Assembly (NCBI GenBank): GCA_027858965.1
Contig: JAQIBS010000167.1
Location: forward strand, 62,001-126,000
Direction: 5' to 3'
Origin: Kiritimatiellia bacterium
GTDB taxonomy: Bacteria; Verrucomicrobiota; Kiritimatiellia; RFP12; UBA1067
DNA length: 64,000 nucleotides
Positions within the stretch are counted from its first letter, which is position 1. Each line of letters begins with the position of its first letter. A model generated the notes under the pieces. That model saw nothing but the letters and a program-made list of their open reading frames with translations. It was not told where the DNA came from and did not search any database. Below are positions 27,601 to 36,149 of the stretch, piece by piece. The position numbers and the translations under genes were made by a program.

Positions 27601-29185
27601 CATCAATCCCGATGAGTCGCAGCCGGGTTTCAAACACATCATCTTTCATCCGCGTCCCGGCGGTGGCCTCACCTGGGCCAAAGGCCGCTACGAATCCATC
27701 CGCGGACCGATCGTCAGCGAGTGGGCCATCCAGGCCAACACCCTCTCGATGCACATCGAAATCCCGCCCAATACATCTGCAACCGTTTTTATTCCCACCG
27801 CGAATGCCGCTGCCATTACCGAAGGCGGCACATCGGCTGCCCAAACTAGCGGACTGACATTCCTGCGTATGGAGGAGGAGTGCGCTGTTTATGAGGCTGA
27901 ACCGGGCAGCTACTCCTTTGAAGGGCCCGCCCCGGCAACCAGCGCAGCGGACCGTACCGAGGTTCATGTATCCAATCCGGGCTTTGAAATACCGACCGAA
28001 CTGGCGACCTCAACAAACGACTCCTACTATGAGTACAATCCGTCCGGAGCAGGCTGGACCTTTATTGATAATCCGGCGGTCACCAACAGCGGAATCACGG
28101 AAGGTAACGGGGTCTGGTACTACACCCACATGGCTGAAGGGAACCATGCCGCCTTCCTGCGCCAGACAGGTCAGGTGTCAACACCGGTCACCTTTCCGGC
28201 GGCAGGTGTCTACCGTCTGACCTTTCAGAGTGCCGCACGCGTAGCCGACTGGGGGATTTCATTCCAATGGTACAACGGCCATGATTTCGATATCCAGCTC
28301 AACGGCAGGCAGGTTGCCCGTCTGCAGACATGGGATGCCAAATTTGCAAAACGTTCGTTTGTTCTGCCAGTCATTAAGGAGGGAGATCCGCTGACCCAGA
28401 CGCTGAGCTTCACGGGAGTGAACTCACAGGGCGATGACAGGACCTCACTCATCGATGATATCGGCATCACCCGGATGCCGACTTTCGGCAATCCCGGTTT
28501 CGAAAGCGATGCAACCCTGGCAAACGGCACATGGGAGGCGGGTATCACAAATGCTGGCTGGGAATTTTGTGCAGGTGAAAATCAAACCTCCCAAAGCGGC
28601 ATTGCCCTAGCGGATTCCGACTGGGGCAATACCGTTCCGGAAGGACTCTCCTGCGCCTTTCTGCAGATGACAGCCACCATCCGACAGACGATCACCTTCG
28701 AGACCGGCGGAACCTACGCGCTTTCATTTCTCACCGCTGCCCGCAGTCAACAGAGCCGATACATGAACCACGATTTCAATGTACTCTTCAACGGTATGGT
28801 CGTGGGATATGTCCGCACTGCCGAAGCCGCATACCGGCGTTACTCCTTCAGACTGCCGCTGGTCAAAGCGGGAGTCCCTTATGTCCTCTCCTTTGAAGGC
28901 ATCAACCAGGGTGATGCCACTGACCGCGCCTCGTTTCTCGACTCAGTCATGATTGTCAAAACAGATGATCCCGCTTTCGACCCTGCCGCCTTTGCTAAAA
29001 CATCTCTGAATCTGTCGCCCGGAACCATGCTGGAACTGGACTACGACGGTCTGCTCAGGATGGACCAAATCGCTTATGACGGGCACTCATTGACCGGTCT
29101 GCTGAACGCGGACAACACACCTTTCATTCAAGGATCCGGTTACATCTATGCCGCTGTCGTAGGGACTTTGATCAACGTTCAGTAA
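24674..29185 (+). CDS. Giant alpha-L-rhamnosidase (GH78) with F5/8-type and shared C-terminal modules
   Basis: A 1503-residue exported enzyme (signal peptide 1-23). After the N-terminal fibronectin-like domain (SVDNLRCEYLENPIGID, about 24-120), an F5/8 type C-like sugar-binding domain is inserted (about 150-290, with KWVAVDLGTAQSVEAVRLH and ARYIRLNVTRL). The GH78 N-terminal domain and barrel follow, with the signature APTDCPQRDERLGWMGD near 650-668 and WERWDGY near 938. From about 1099 to the end come two jelly rolls and a tail ending GTLINVQ, collinear with the C-terminus of the surface protein at 18213. Typical GH78 enzymes end near residue 1090, so the last 405 residues are an added module, perhaps for attachment or secretion. 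AAAGG precedes the ATG. Confidence 0.9.
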   Translation: MISFKSSYSLLLLFFMLISIANGLSVDNLRCEYLENPIGIDIASPRLSWILQSNERGQRQTAYQVIVSSTPELLATEQGDLWDSGKVVSDRTLHIVYAGSALTARQQCHWKVRTWDKNNQPSPWSPPARWSMGLLQLSDWGGADWIAFTSPTATSNAHNGYHCIMTNTADVSKWVAVDLGTAQSVEAVRLHPTRPYDWPTDTPGFLFPVRFKIETALNADFSDAVTVVDQTAADVPNPGTNAPLYAFTARSARYIRLNVTRLALRDPGNYAFTLAELQTLSGGTNVAQGAAVSALDSIELGGWSKTKLTDGRLLPDPGTPVASPPATMLRKEFTLSSPAKRAVVSVTGLGLYELWINGQRVGDHLLAPEWTCYKKRIQYQTYDVTSLLQEGANVIGAQLCGGWWSGPLMTMPAVTAPQYCLLLRMDTELNDDTTQTLVSDGSWQATDAGPIRRSEIYYGEIYDATKEQPGWNQTGFDATGWIPTVTLTAPAGSENTPLVAQPSEPIRVTEELTPVNITQPTPGTYVFDMGQNMVGWCRLHTDAPAGTQISMRFGEALNEDGTVYLANLRGATQVNTYTWRGGEATLEPHFTYFGFRYVQVTGLTTPPNTGTLLGRVFHSSAPETGTFSSSNELLNSIMRCVDWVQRANMHSAPTDCPQRDERLGWMGDILSFSQTAIFNRNMAGFFTKWIPDIRDSQADDGRYPDFAPHLGDPNGNFNSVPGWGDAGTVVPWRMYQNYADTRILEQHFDSAKRWVDFIHNANPNLLWQNSRGNDYNDWLNGDTLILDGYPRGISEIPKEIFATAFFARSTEIVAKMAKTLGRTEDAATYTTLHNSIKAAFNAAYVTPEGRINGETQAGYALALNFNLLDPNLRPQAASHLLESIAAYKSHPSTGIHATHRMLLELSANGQHEEACRLVNLRTVPSWGYMIDMGATTIWERWDGYVEGRGFQNPGMNSMNHWAFGSVGEWVWRTLVGINPDESQPGFKHIIFHPRPGGGLTWAKGRYESIRGPIVSEWAIQANTLSMHIEIPPNTSATVFIPTANAAAITEGGTSAAQTSGLTFLRMEEECAVYEAEPGSYSFEGPAPATSAADRTEVHVSNPGFEIPTELATSTNDSYYEYNPSGAGWTFIDNPAVTNSGITEGNGVWYYTHMAEGNHAAFLRQTGQVSTPVTFPAAGVYRLTFQSAARVADWGISFQWYNGHDFDIQLNGRQVARLQTWDAKFAKRSFVLPVIKEGDPLTQTLSFTGVNSQGDDRTSLIDDIGITRMPTFGNPGFESDATLANGTWEAGITNAGWEFCAGENQTSQSGIALADSDWGNTVPEGLSCAFLQMTATIRQTITFETGGTYALSFLTAARSQQSRYMNHDFNVLFNGMVVGYVRTAEAAYRRYSFRLPLVKAGVPYVLSFEGINQGDATDRASFLDSVMIVKTDDPAFDPAAFAKTSLNLSPGTMLELDYDGLLRMDQIAYDGHSLTGLLNADNTPFIQGSGYIYAAVVGTLINVQ
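27969..29185 (+). repeat. Shared C-terminal module, copy 2 (coding)
   Basis: Codes for the last ~405 residues of the giant rhamnosidase; partner of 20932-22154. The order NPGFE jelly roll, NPGFES jelly roll, FDPAAFAKT tail is the same. Confidence 0.85.
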
Positions 29186-29199
29186 ACGTCAACCCGTTT

Positions 29200-29222
29200 G
29201 GAGAGCGGGACGCCTGCTCTCC
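29200..29222. terminator. Hairpin after the giant rhamnosidase
   Basis: GGAGAGC (29200-29206) and GCTCTCC (29216-29222) pair perfectly around a 9-base loop, 15 bp after the stop. There is no T-run, so it may be a repeat-derived hairpin rather than a true intrinsic terminator. The rest of the gap to 29442 shows nothing recognisable. Confidence 0.4.
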
Positions 29223-29442
29223 AGACACTGGGGTACTGTCAAAAGTTTATAATTGTTATGAAAACAAGGACGCGGGTGGACGATGATGGGCGACGATGCT
29301 GGATTCCGATTGGGATTACGACGGGAATCGTCAACCTCCATCGTCGCCGTTGTCGTCAACCGAATGTTGAGCCGTGCCTCTTGGCAACCTCCGGCCAACC
29401 TTTATTATGACCTCAGGACACAAGCACGTTAACCTGTCCCGC

Positions 29443-30963
29443 TCAGAACAGCCCGGCACGCGTAACAAATGAAATTCCGTCCAGGTAGAGCTGCGCGGTT
29501 TTAGGTGGTTTCTGAAGGGTCACATCACCGTTTTTATGGACGAGAAGAACCACTAACTCGTCACGCGCAACTCCTCCGATACAGGAGACGGTGGTCACCT
29601 CATTGAAGGGGCGATAGCCTTCCGGTAACGTGAACAGCAAGGTGCCGGGGGCCAGCGCGCCACCGGACAGATTGCCCTGAAAGTAGACAACCTCGTCCCG
29701 TTTCACCATGCGGGCTCCCCCGTCACTGGCACCATCGATCCAGTCATTCTGGAACTGAGGCGACAGGAAGGCAACGGGAGTCTTGCCGCTTTTGCCGCTG
29801 TCAGAAGTCCACGTTCCCCATCCCGTACCAGCTGCATTCCCGGTGCGGATGGACAATTGAGATTCGTTACCCTCCCTCGAGGTCAGATATTGCACGGCCA
29901 TTCCGTCTGGCGAGCGGACCGTCATGACCATGCCGTCCAGCGGCCATGAGCCAGCCACGCCCGCACTCCGGCTGACCGTAATACCATACGGATAAGCCGC
30001 CGGCGATTCAGTGCTGCCGCGTGGATTCAAAGAACCCAGGTTCTGAACATTGTTGAACGCAAAATTCCGTACCCCCGGCACCGCCAGAGCGTCGGCCAAT
30101 CGGCCCCAGATCCAGGAGTTGGCAAGCTCCAAAGGATGAACGGTGTTGCCAAAGCTCAGCGGATCGTGGAAGTTGGGATCGGTACGGAAAGGGTCATCCA
30201 TCCAGCCGGGCGTGATAGGGACTGATGGATTGAGGGTGTCATTCCACGTCCCGCTGGCCCCGTTCCGTGCGTCGGCCAGATATCCTGCAGTGTCGAAATA
30301 AAAGCATTGGTAATCGCGGGCGGCCTTCCGCAGGGCTTGGCGTTGCGGCCAGGCTTGGGTTTCATCGCGCTTGTGGGTAGTGTCTCCCACCGCATTTGAG
30401 ACCTTGATGATCACTGCGGTCTGCAGGTAAGAGCGCAGCAACCGGATGTGCGCCAGCTTGGCCCGGTAGCGCTTGACAAACTCGTCAACAGGCTCGGTAT
30501 CATTGATTCCGAAGCTAATGATGATGCACTGAGCCGAGTTGATGTTCGCGTCCGACAGGTGAAACTGGGCGATGGTTGCACCGCTTACCGCCAGATTGGT
30601 GATTTTGGCGTCAAATCCCCGCAGCCGCAACTGGGTCAGAAGAATGTTGTGCGGCAGATAGGCCCCGTCGGCAATGTAGGCACCGATAATGGTCGAGTCA
30701 CCATCCAGAAAGATGACTGGCGGCTGTGCGACATCCTGCCGGCGCCAGCACTGGTGCAGCGCATACAGGTATTCCTCCCCGAATGTCCGCTGATACCGAT
30801 CCGTCTCCGGCATAACATCAAGATAACTGCCCCGCGCGGGCATTTGGGGGTCAACGGGACGCATTCGCAGAGCAGACCCGGTTCCATCACCAGTGACTGA
30901 CGGGATGATTCCCCCCATGATTACCGCTGACCAAAGAGCCGCAATAAGTGTTTTATGTAACAT
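29443..30963 (-). CDS. Exported SGNH hydrolase fused to phage-tail-like C-terminal domains
   Basis: A 506-residue protein with a signal peptide (MLHKTLIAALWSAV, then hydrophobic to about 25). The SGNH/GDSL esterase fold covers about 80-300: block I FLDGDSTIIG (Ser in GDS), block II VSGAT, block III ISFGINDTEP (GxND) and block V NTVHPLE (His). The last ~190 residues resemble phage tail-fibre ends: YPYGITVSRSAGVAGSW with TGWGTW recalls a pyocin-knob fold, and GTLLFTLPEGYRPFNEVTTV followed by NGDVTL recalls a receptor-binding tip. It would deacylate a carbohydrate outside the cytoplasm, with the tail binding the substrate. The ATG at 30963 is chosen because the longer frame adds an arginine-rich leader. 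Confidence 0.78.
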   Translation of the reverse strand: MLHKTLIAALWSAVIMGGIIPSVTGDGTGSALRMRPVDPQMPARGSYLDVMPETDRYQRTFGEEYLYALHQCWRRQDVAQPPVIFLDGDSTIIGAYIADGAYLPHNILLTQLRLRGFDAKITNLAVSGATIAQFHLSDANINSAQCIIISFGINDTEPVDEFVKRYRAKLAHIRLLRSYLQTAVIIKVSNAVGDTTHKRDETQAWPQRQALRKAARDYQCFYFDTAGYLADARNGASGTWNDTLNPSVPITPGWMDDPFRTDPNFHDPLSFGNTVHPLELANSWIWGRLADALAVPGVRNFAFNNVQNLGSLNPRGSTESPAAYPYGITVSRSAGVAGSWPLDGMVMTVRSPDGMAVQYLTSREGNESQLSIRTGNAAGTGWGTWTSDSGKSGKTPVAFLSPQFQNDWIDGASDGGARMVKRDEVVYFQGNLSGGALAPGTLLFTLPEGYRPFNEVTTVSCIGGVARDELVVLLVHKNGDVTLQKPPKTAQLYLDGISFVTRAGLF

Positions 30964-31169
30964 GATTTTTATTGTACGCGGACGAGGTCTGGCGGTCAAC
31001 CGATTACTGTGATTTTTTCGGCTTTTTCAAAAAGGCCCATCAAGTGGGCTCGGCATCAACGACCCGCGGGACCAGCCTCAGAGACTACCGCTGAAAAGCG
31101 CCAGCCTTCCAAATACATACAGTTAGGTCTTTCCCAGTTTCCCGTTTCAATTTTCCAGCGTCCATCCCA

Positions 31170-31239
31170 ACTCCCGCACTCTCTCACTTTAGAACTCCCG
31201 CACTTTAGAACTTCAGAACTCCCGCACTTTAGAACTTCT
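31170..31239. repeat. (TTTAGAACT)n intergenic repeat, second array
   Basis: CACTTTAGAACTCCCG units, partly degenerate (CTTCAGAACTCCCGCAC), four to five copies just beyond the stop of the XylR-type gene. Same family as 5650-5698. Confidence 0.75.
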
Positions 31240-31241
31240 TC

Positions 31242-32411
31242 TCACCTGTTCCGTCGGTACTCGCGCATAGTCATGCCGAACTTCTTTTTGAAGAGTCGCT
31301 TGAGATAAGACTCTGTATGATATCCGCAACGTTCACCGATCTCTCCGATAGATAGCGGTGTTTCACGCAAAAGAGTGCAGAGGCGTTCCAAGCGGCGCGT
31401 TTGAATCTCTTCAAGAATCGAATGACCCAACGCCTTTCTAAAGGTCTTCTCAGCAAAGCTACGTGAAACATGCAGATGATGGGCAACATCAGGAACTGTA
31501 ATCCCTTCACAGGCATTCAATCGGATAAACTCCGCAGCAGCTGTGGCACACCAGTTTTTTTCAGAGATAAACTGTGAAGACTGGCGATGTATAATTCCGT
31601 TAAAACCGTATGAAAGAGTAACCGACTTGCGAATCTTGCCTCTCATAAGCTGATCCAGCAATTCCGCTGCCATAAACCCTCCATCTGCATAATTGGACTG
31701 AACACTGGAAAGAGTCGGGATGGTGTTTTCGCAGATCATTTCGTCATCATCAGCACCAATTACCGCCACTTCCTCCGGCACACGTATACCTGCACTGAGG
31801 CATGTATCCAGCACCTGCTTTGCCTGAGAATCAAAAGCTGCAAAAAGCCCGCAAGGTTTAGGAAGCGACAGCAACCATTCCGACATATCTTGCTGCTCGG
31901 CCCCCCAGTCTTTAGTGGTCTTGGGCGCATAGATTTCACACTCGTAACCACCCTCCTTCAACCGTCGTGCGAAAGCCTCGCCCCGCATTGACGACCAAAA
32001 AGGCTGTGGTTCTGATGCAGAGGCTACATAAGTGAAATGCCGCAGTCTCTTCTGTTTCATATAGTAATCGGCTACAGCCTCGCTGGCCTTGCTGACATCG
32101 TGTTGAACCCTCATCCGACGACTGGAACTTAGAGGATCAGCATCAAAAAAAACAGTGGGCGTTTTTTCCACTCTCGGGATATGTGAGGCAAGCACCTTGG
32201 GAGTTTCGCGGGTAATAATGCCATCCGGCTGCCATTTATTGAATGCCTCAAGCTTAGAGATAAAAGAGCGGTCATCCAGAATCTGCACCTCCCAGGGTCC
32301 ATGAAGACGCGCATATCTCAGAATGCCCTGCGCTTTCTCTCGCAGAACCTTCTGGGAGGTAGGAGTCACCATAACCAGGACACGTGGAACTTTTTTTAGA
32401 AATTTTGACAT
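31242..32411 (-). CDS. XylR-type regulator (sugar-binding domain plus AraC DNA-binding domain)
   Basis: A 389-residue regulator. Residues about 1-270 have the periplasmic-binding-protein fold used by LacI/XylR sensors (VAVIGADDDEMICE near 218-231, TLSSVQSNYADGG next). The C-terminal ~100 residues are an AraC helix-turn-helix pair (VPDVAHHLHVSRSFAEKTFR and IGEIGERCGYHTESYLKRLF). This is the XylR (E. coli) architecture, which activates sugar catabolic genes after binding a pentose or similar sugar. The ATG at 32411 starts the sensing domain; the extension to 32459 lacks family support. It diverges from the Gfo/Idh-DJ-1-isomerase genes and is the natural candidate regulator for them. Confidence 0.9.
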   Translation of the reverse strand: MSKFLKKVPRVLVMVTPTSQKVLREKAQGILRYARLHGPWEVQILDDRSFISKLEAFNKWQPDGIITRETPKVLASHIPRVEKTPTVFFDADPLSSSRRMRVQHDVSKASEAVADYYMKQKRLRHFTYVASASEPQPFWSSMRGEAFARRLKEGGYECEIYAPKTTKDWGAEQQDMSEWLLSLPKPCGLFAAFDSQAKQVLDTCLSAGIRVPEEVAVIGADDDEMICENTIPTLSSVQSNYADGGFMAAELLDQLMRGKIRKSVTLSYGFNGIIHRQSSQFISEKNWCATAAAEFIRLNACEGITVPDVAHHLHVSRSFAEKTFRKALGHSILEEIQTRRLERLCTLLRETPLSIGEIGERCGYHTESYLKRLFKKKFGMTMREYRRNR

Positions 32412-32736
32412 AATAAAATACTTAACCACTAAAACACAGTGCGTCAGAGTCGCAGACAAGTTAGTGCGCGAGTTCTAAAATGCGAGAGTGCTCGAGTTTG
32501 AAAGGTAGCGCTCCGCGCAGTCTAAAATTTTTAATACACAAATCGTGCATAGCAACAGCTACGTACTTCAAGTGAAATATTAAACTAAATAACAGCACCT
32601 GACAAGAGAGTAGTGCTCAAAAAGTCATGTTTTCTGTACGTGATTGTATGTGGTCCAAAATTGATATGAGTGCTACACTTATATAAACATTGTAAAAGAA
32701 TTGGGTACTGATAAATCAAACAACAGGGAAAACAGG
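32412..32736. other. Divergent intergenic region, XylR-type gene and Gfo/Idh gene
   Basis: 325 bp between divergent starts. GCGCGAGTTCTAAAATGCG at about 32464-32482 is a decayed, inverted form of the TTTAGAACT repeat. No clean -35/-10 pair or operator stands out by eye. No small gene is seen. Confidence 0.5.
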
Positions 32737-34269
32737 ATGAGCAACAGACAATCGGGAAAAGGCATATCAAGACGCAATGCATTGCAAATGGGAGCAGGCA
32801 CAGCGGCGTCACTGGCTATAGGAGGTTGCGGCAACATGGGAAAAGGATCTTTGAGCTCGCAGCGCAAGGTCCCCCGTTTACGCAAACCCGGGGAAAAGCT
32901 TAATATCGGCGTGGTCGGCGTCGGCGGCAAAGGATGGTCTAACTGGGAACCGATGTTCAATATGGGTGAAAATATCGTGGCCTTGTGTGATGTTGATAGC
33001 AATCCGGTTGAACGGGCTTTGTCAATTGTCCGGGAGCGTAACAAAGACGTAAAAGGCTACAGTGATTATCGCAGAATGCTGGATGATTGCAAAAACCTGG
33101 ATGTGGTTCTAGTTTCAACGCCGGATCATACCCATGCACGGGCAGCGATTGATGCCATGAAGCTGGGCTGTCACGTGTATGTCGAAAAGCCGCTGGTCCG
33201 CACGATCTGGGAGGCGCGTTATTTCGACAAAGTCGCCAGGGAATGCAAGGTGATTACTCAAATGGGTAATCAAGGCAGCGGGGATAATGGACTTCGGCGT
33301 AACGTTGAAATACTGCACTCAGGCATTCTCGGGAAAATCTCAGAGGTGCATGTCTGGGTACGTTCCCCTTTTATCAATGGAAAGGTCTATTGGCCCCAAG
33401 GAGTTACCCGGCCTCAAGGTTCTGATCCGGTTCCAGCCTCGCTTAATTGGGACAGCTGGCTGGGAACAGCACCGGTACGTCCCTATAAGGAGGGTGCCTA
33501 TCATCCTTTTAACTGGCGGGGCTGTCTGGATTTCGGAGGAGGTGCTTTTGGTGATATGGGATGTCATACCATGAATATGCCTTTCCGTGGCCTGAAACTT
33601 GGAGCGGTGATGGAAGCGGAGTGCCTGCGGGCGGATGATAAAAATAAAGATACCTTTCCTTCCCGCAGTTCGGTGCGCTTAAAGTATGCTGCTCGCAAAG
33701 GCATGCCTGCGGTGGATCTGTTCTGGTATGACGGCGGGGTTCTGCCTTCTCCTGAAATCATGCCTCAGGTGATTGCAACTTTAGGTGAGGTTCCCAAGAG
33801 CGGTTCGCTGATGATCGGCGAAAAGGGAATTATGATCAGTACCGGCGATTATGGTGAAACCGCCTATGTGGCACTTACAGGCGAAAAAAAGATCAAGTCT
33901 GTCACCAAGCATGAAGCGGTTGTCAACCTGCCACAAACTGTTAAACGTTGCAAAGAGGAACAACGCAAGGATCTCTGCATAGAGAGACGCTTTTTGAAAC
34001 GAGATGGCGAGTGGAAGATGATCAGCATGGGCAGTTCCCTTTCACGTGCCAGTCACCGGGGAGAATTTGTAGCCGCATGTAAAGGAGAGGGAAGCTGTTA
34101 TTCCGATGTGGGAGTTTCCGTTCCTATGGTGGAGGGGGTGCTCATCGGTTGCATTGCGCAACAGGTTCCCGGTATTCTGACATGGGATAGCGGCAAACAG
34201 GCCTTCGAGGGTAACGACGCGGCCAATGCCTTGGTCCGCCCCTACATCCGCAAAGGTTGGGAATTTTAA
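32737..34269 (+). CDS. Tat-exported Gfo/Idh/MocA-family oxidoreductase
   Basis: A 510-residue protein starting MSNRQSGKGISRRNALQMG. The twin arginines and the following hydrophobic stretch ending SLAIGGCG suggest Tat export, and IGGC could act as a lipobox. Then comes the NAD(P)-binding fold (LNIGVVGVGGKGWSN, GxGxxG) and the catalytic-site signature VEKPLVRT near 163-170. It would interconvert a sugar hydroxyl and ketone with a bound nicotinamide cofactor. I prefer the ATG at 32737 to the TTG at 32701. DJ-1/PfpI and TIM-barrel isomerase genes follow on the same strand, both with Tat signals, so the three probably work together on a periplasmic sugar. Confidence 0.88.
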   Translation: MSNRQSGKGISRRNALQMGAGTAASLAIGGCGNMGKGSLSSQRKVPRLRKPGEKLNIGVVGVGGKGWSNWEPMFNMGENIVALCDVDSNPVERALSIVRERNKDVKGYSDYRRMLDDCKNLDVVLVSTPDHTHARAAIDAMKLGCHVYVEKPLVRTIWEARYFDKVARECKVITQMGNQGSGDNGLRRNVEILHSGILGKISEVHVWVRSPFINGKVYWPQGVTRPQGSDPVPASLNWDSWLGTAPVRPYKEGAYHPFNWRGCLDFGGGAFGDMGCHTMNMPFRGLKLGAVMEAECLRADDKNKDTFPSRSSVRLKYAARKGMPAVDLFWYDGGVLPSPEIMPQVIATLGEVPKSGSLMIGEKGIMISTGDYGETAYVALTGEKKIKSVTKHEAVVNLPQTVKRCKEEQRKDLCIERRFLKRDGEWKMISMGSSLSRASHRGEFVAACKGEGSCYSDVGVSVPMVEGVLIGCIAQQVPGILTWDSGKQAFEGNDAANALVRPYIRKGWEF

Positions 34270-34307
34270 ACAATTGCAAAATCAGGATAATTACAAAGGA
34301 TAACAAA

Positions 34308-35009
34308 ATGAACAGAAGAGAATGGTGCAAAAGCATGGTGGTCTTTCCGGCCGCTTTGGCTCTGACAAAAGCATTTCCCGCAATGGGTGCTGAAACAACG
34401 GCCGGAGGAAAATCGAAATCAAAGGGCAAGATACTGATGCCTGTGGGTGATGCAACCGAAGTGGTGGATACGCTTTATCCATTTTTCAGATTACAGGAAG
34501 AGGGCTATGAGGTCGTCGTTGCCGGCATCGAAGCGAGGAAGTATCACATGGTCACCCATGAAATTCCCCCCGGCGCCGTTATTGGCTGGGATATTACTCA
34601 AGAGGGGCCGGGGTATCATATTCAGGCAAACATCGCCTTTCGCGATGTAAAACCGGAGGAGTACGCGGGTTTGTTTCTCTCTGGTGGCCGCGCACCCGAG
34701 TATCTCCGCTACGACAAAGACCTGATGCGCTCCGTGCGCCATTTCTTCACCGCCGGAAAACCCATAGCCTCCGTCTGTCACGGCGCGGAACTGGCAGCGG
34801 CGGCCGGCATGATCAAGGGACGCAAAATGACAACCGTGGCCAAATGTGAATTAGATCTCACGCAGGTCGGCGGTGAATACCTCAATCAGCCGCTGGTTAT
34901 CGACGGCAACCTCATCAGCTGCCGCACCTGGCACGATTATGGAACCCCCTTTATGAAAACGTTTATTAAGCAGCTTAATGCGAGCTTTGCCCGCAAACCC
35001 AGCCTTTAG
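34308..35009 (+). CDS. Tat-exported DJ-1/PfpI family protein
   Basis: A 233-residue protein with an MNRREWCKSMVV start (twin arginine, short hydrophobic segment to about residue 27) and a DJ-1/PfpI fold: KILMPVGDATE near 41-51 and the nucleophile elbow ASVCHGAELAAAAG with C157-H158. DJ-1/PfpI proteins include peptidases, glyoxalases and deglycases, and the activity here cannot be read. AAAGGAT precedes the ATG at 34308. The gene follows the Gfo/Idh gene after 38 bp and is probably co-transcribed. An export signal on a DJ-1 protein is unusual. Confidence 0.82.
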   Translation: MNRREWCKSMVVFPAALALTKAFPAMGAETTAGGKSKSKGKILMPVGDATEVVDTLYPFFRLQEEGYEVVVAGIEARKYHMVTHEIPPGAVIGWDITQEGPGYHIQANIAFRDVKPEEYAGLFLSGGRAPEYLRYDKDLMRSVRHFFTAGKPIASVCHGAELAAAAGMIKGRKMTTVAKCELDLTQVGGEYLNQPLVIDGNLISCRTWHDYGTPFMKTFIKQLNASFARKPSL

Positions 35010-35101
35010 CTTGTAGCCAGTAGCTCGTAGTTTGCTTTGCTATGTCCACTACTAACTACAGGCTACAATTCACAATTCACCAGCTACCAGCTACCAGCTA
35101 A
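35010..35101. repeat. TAGCTxxTAG-type intergenic repeat
   Basis: Starts CTTGTAGCCAGTAGCTCGTAG immediately after the DJ-1 gene, with TTTGCTTTGCTA in the middle, then ACTACTAACTACAGGCTAC and three CAGCTAC words. It shares TAGTTTGCTTTGCTA with 17057-17095. The two halves are roughly inverted, so it can fold. Confidence 0.7.
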
Positions 35102-35162
35102 TTCTTGTTTTTCATAGCAGAAGTTGAAGTTATAGCAATTAATGCATCAAAAGGATAATTGT

Positions 35163-36092
35163 ATGTCAAAAACACGTAGAGAATTTCTTGCATCAGCAGC
35201 GGTCGCATCCGGCGGATTGTTTACTGCCGGAATCCCGCAGGTCCAAGCCGCGGAAAAACCCGGTTTCAAACTGAAATATATTGTTGGTTCCTGCATGTAC
35301 GGATACATGGATCTGGCCACAATTGTACCGGAGGTGGCCAAAACAGGTGCCACCGCCCTTGACATCTGGCCCAAAGTGCATGGCAACCAGCGCGAACAGC
35401 TTGCAGAGATGGGTGAAGAAAAATTTGCAGCCCTGCTCGAACAACACGACACACAGCTCGGATGCATAACACAGTACAAGTTGGGTCCTTTCAATCTTAA
35501 GGACGAAATGAGAATGGCAGCACGCCTCGGCTGCCACACGATGGTGACCGGAGGCAAGGGCCCCCGGGGGCTGACCGGCCCGGCACTGAAAGCGGCGGTG
35601 AAAGAGTTTATCGAAAAAATGAAACCGCAACTCGATGTGGCCGCCGAGACGGGCATCACCATTGCCATCGAGAACCACGGCAACAACCTGATTGAATCGG
35701 CCGACTCTCTGAAGTGGCTGGCTGACCTGCGACCCTCCAAACATCTGGGCGTGGCTCTGGCCCCTTATCACCTGCCGCAGGATGCAAAGCAGCTCGCGAA
35801 CCTGATCAGGACACTGGGCGACGGCTTAACGGTGTTCTACGCATGGCAACACGGTGAAGGTTGCATGACCAAGATGCCCAAGGAGAAGGAGCTGCTTCAG
35901 ATGCCGGGACGGGGCTCACTCGACTTTGCTCCCCTGCTGGCTGCTCTGCGTAAGATTAATTACAACGGATGGACAGAGATCTTCATGCACCCCACACCGC
36001 GCGGCGTACCAATTCTTGATACAGCCGGTGCGGTAACCGCCGAAATTAATCGTGCGCGGGATTATCTGGAGAAAAAACTGCTGACGATTTGA
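35163..36092 (+). CDS. Tat-exported sugar isomerase/epimerase (xylose-isomerase-like TIM barrel)
   Basis: A 309-residue protein with a textbook Tat signal (MSKTRREFLASAAVASGG, cut near VQAAE). The mature part is an AP-endonuclease-2/xylose-isomerase-like barrel: ITIAIENHGNNLIE near 164-177 and WTEIFMHPTPRG near 275-286 supply the metal-binding Glu and His residues. Members isomerise or epimerise sugars or cleave keto-glycosides. AAGGAT stands before the ATG at 35163. It is the third Tat-exported sugar enzyme in a row, after the Gfo/Idh and DJ-1 genes. Confidence 0.87.
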   Translation: MSKTRREFLASAAVASGGLFTAGIPQVQAAEKPGFKLKYIVGSCMYGYMDLATIVPEVAKTGATALDIWPKVHGNQREQLAEMGEEKFAALLEQHDTQLGCITQYKLGPFNLKDEMRMAARLGCHTMVTGGKGPRGLTGPALKAAVKEFIEKMKPQLDVAAETGITIAIENHGNNLIESADSLKWLADLRPSKHLGVALAPYHLPQDAKQLANLIRTLGDGLTVFYAWQHGEGCMTKMPKEKELLQMPGRGSLDFAPLLAALRKINYNGWTEIFMHPTPRGVPILDTAGAVTAEINRARDYLEKKLLTI

Positions 36093-36149
36093 GAGTTCTT
36101 CGCAATTTTTTAAAAAAAGACGAAACAAAGCTGACAGGTAAACATTTAC

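Noticed and set aside
35147-35771. Two long minus-strand frames opposite the isomerase gene
   Set aside because: Shadow frames of a GC-rich gene with a clear Tat signal and barrel motifs on the + strand.
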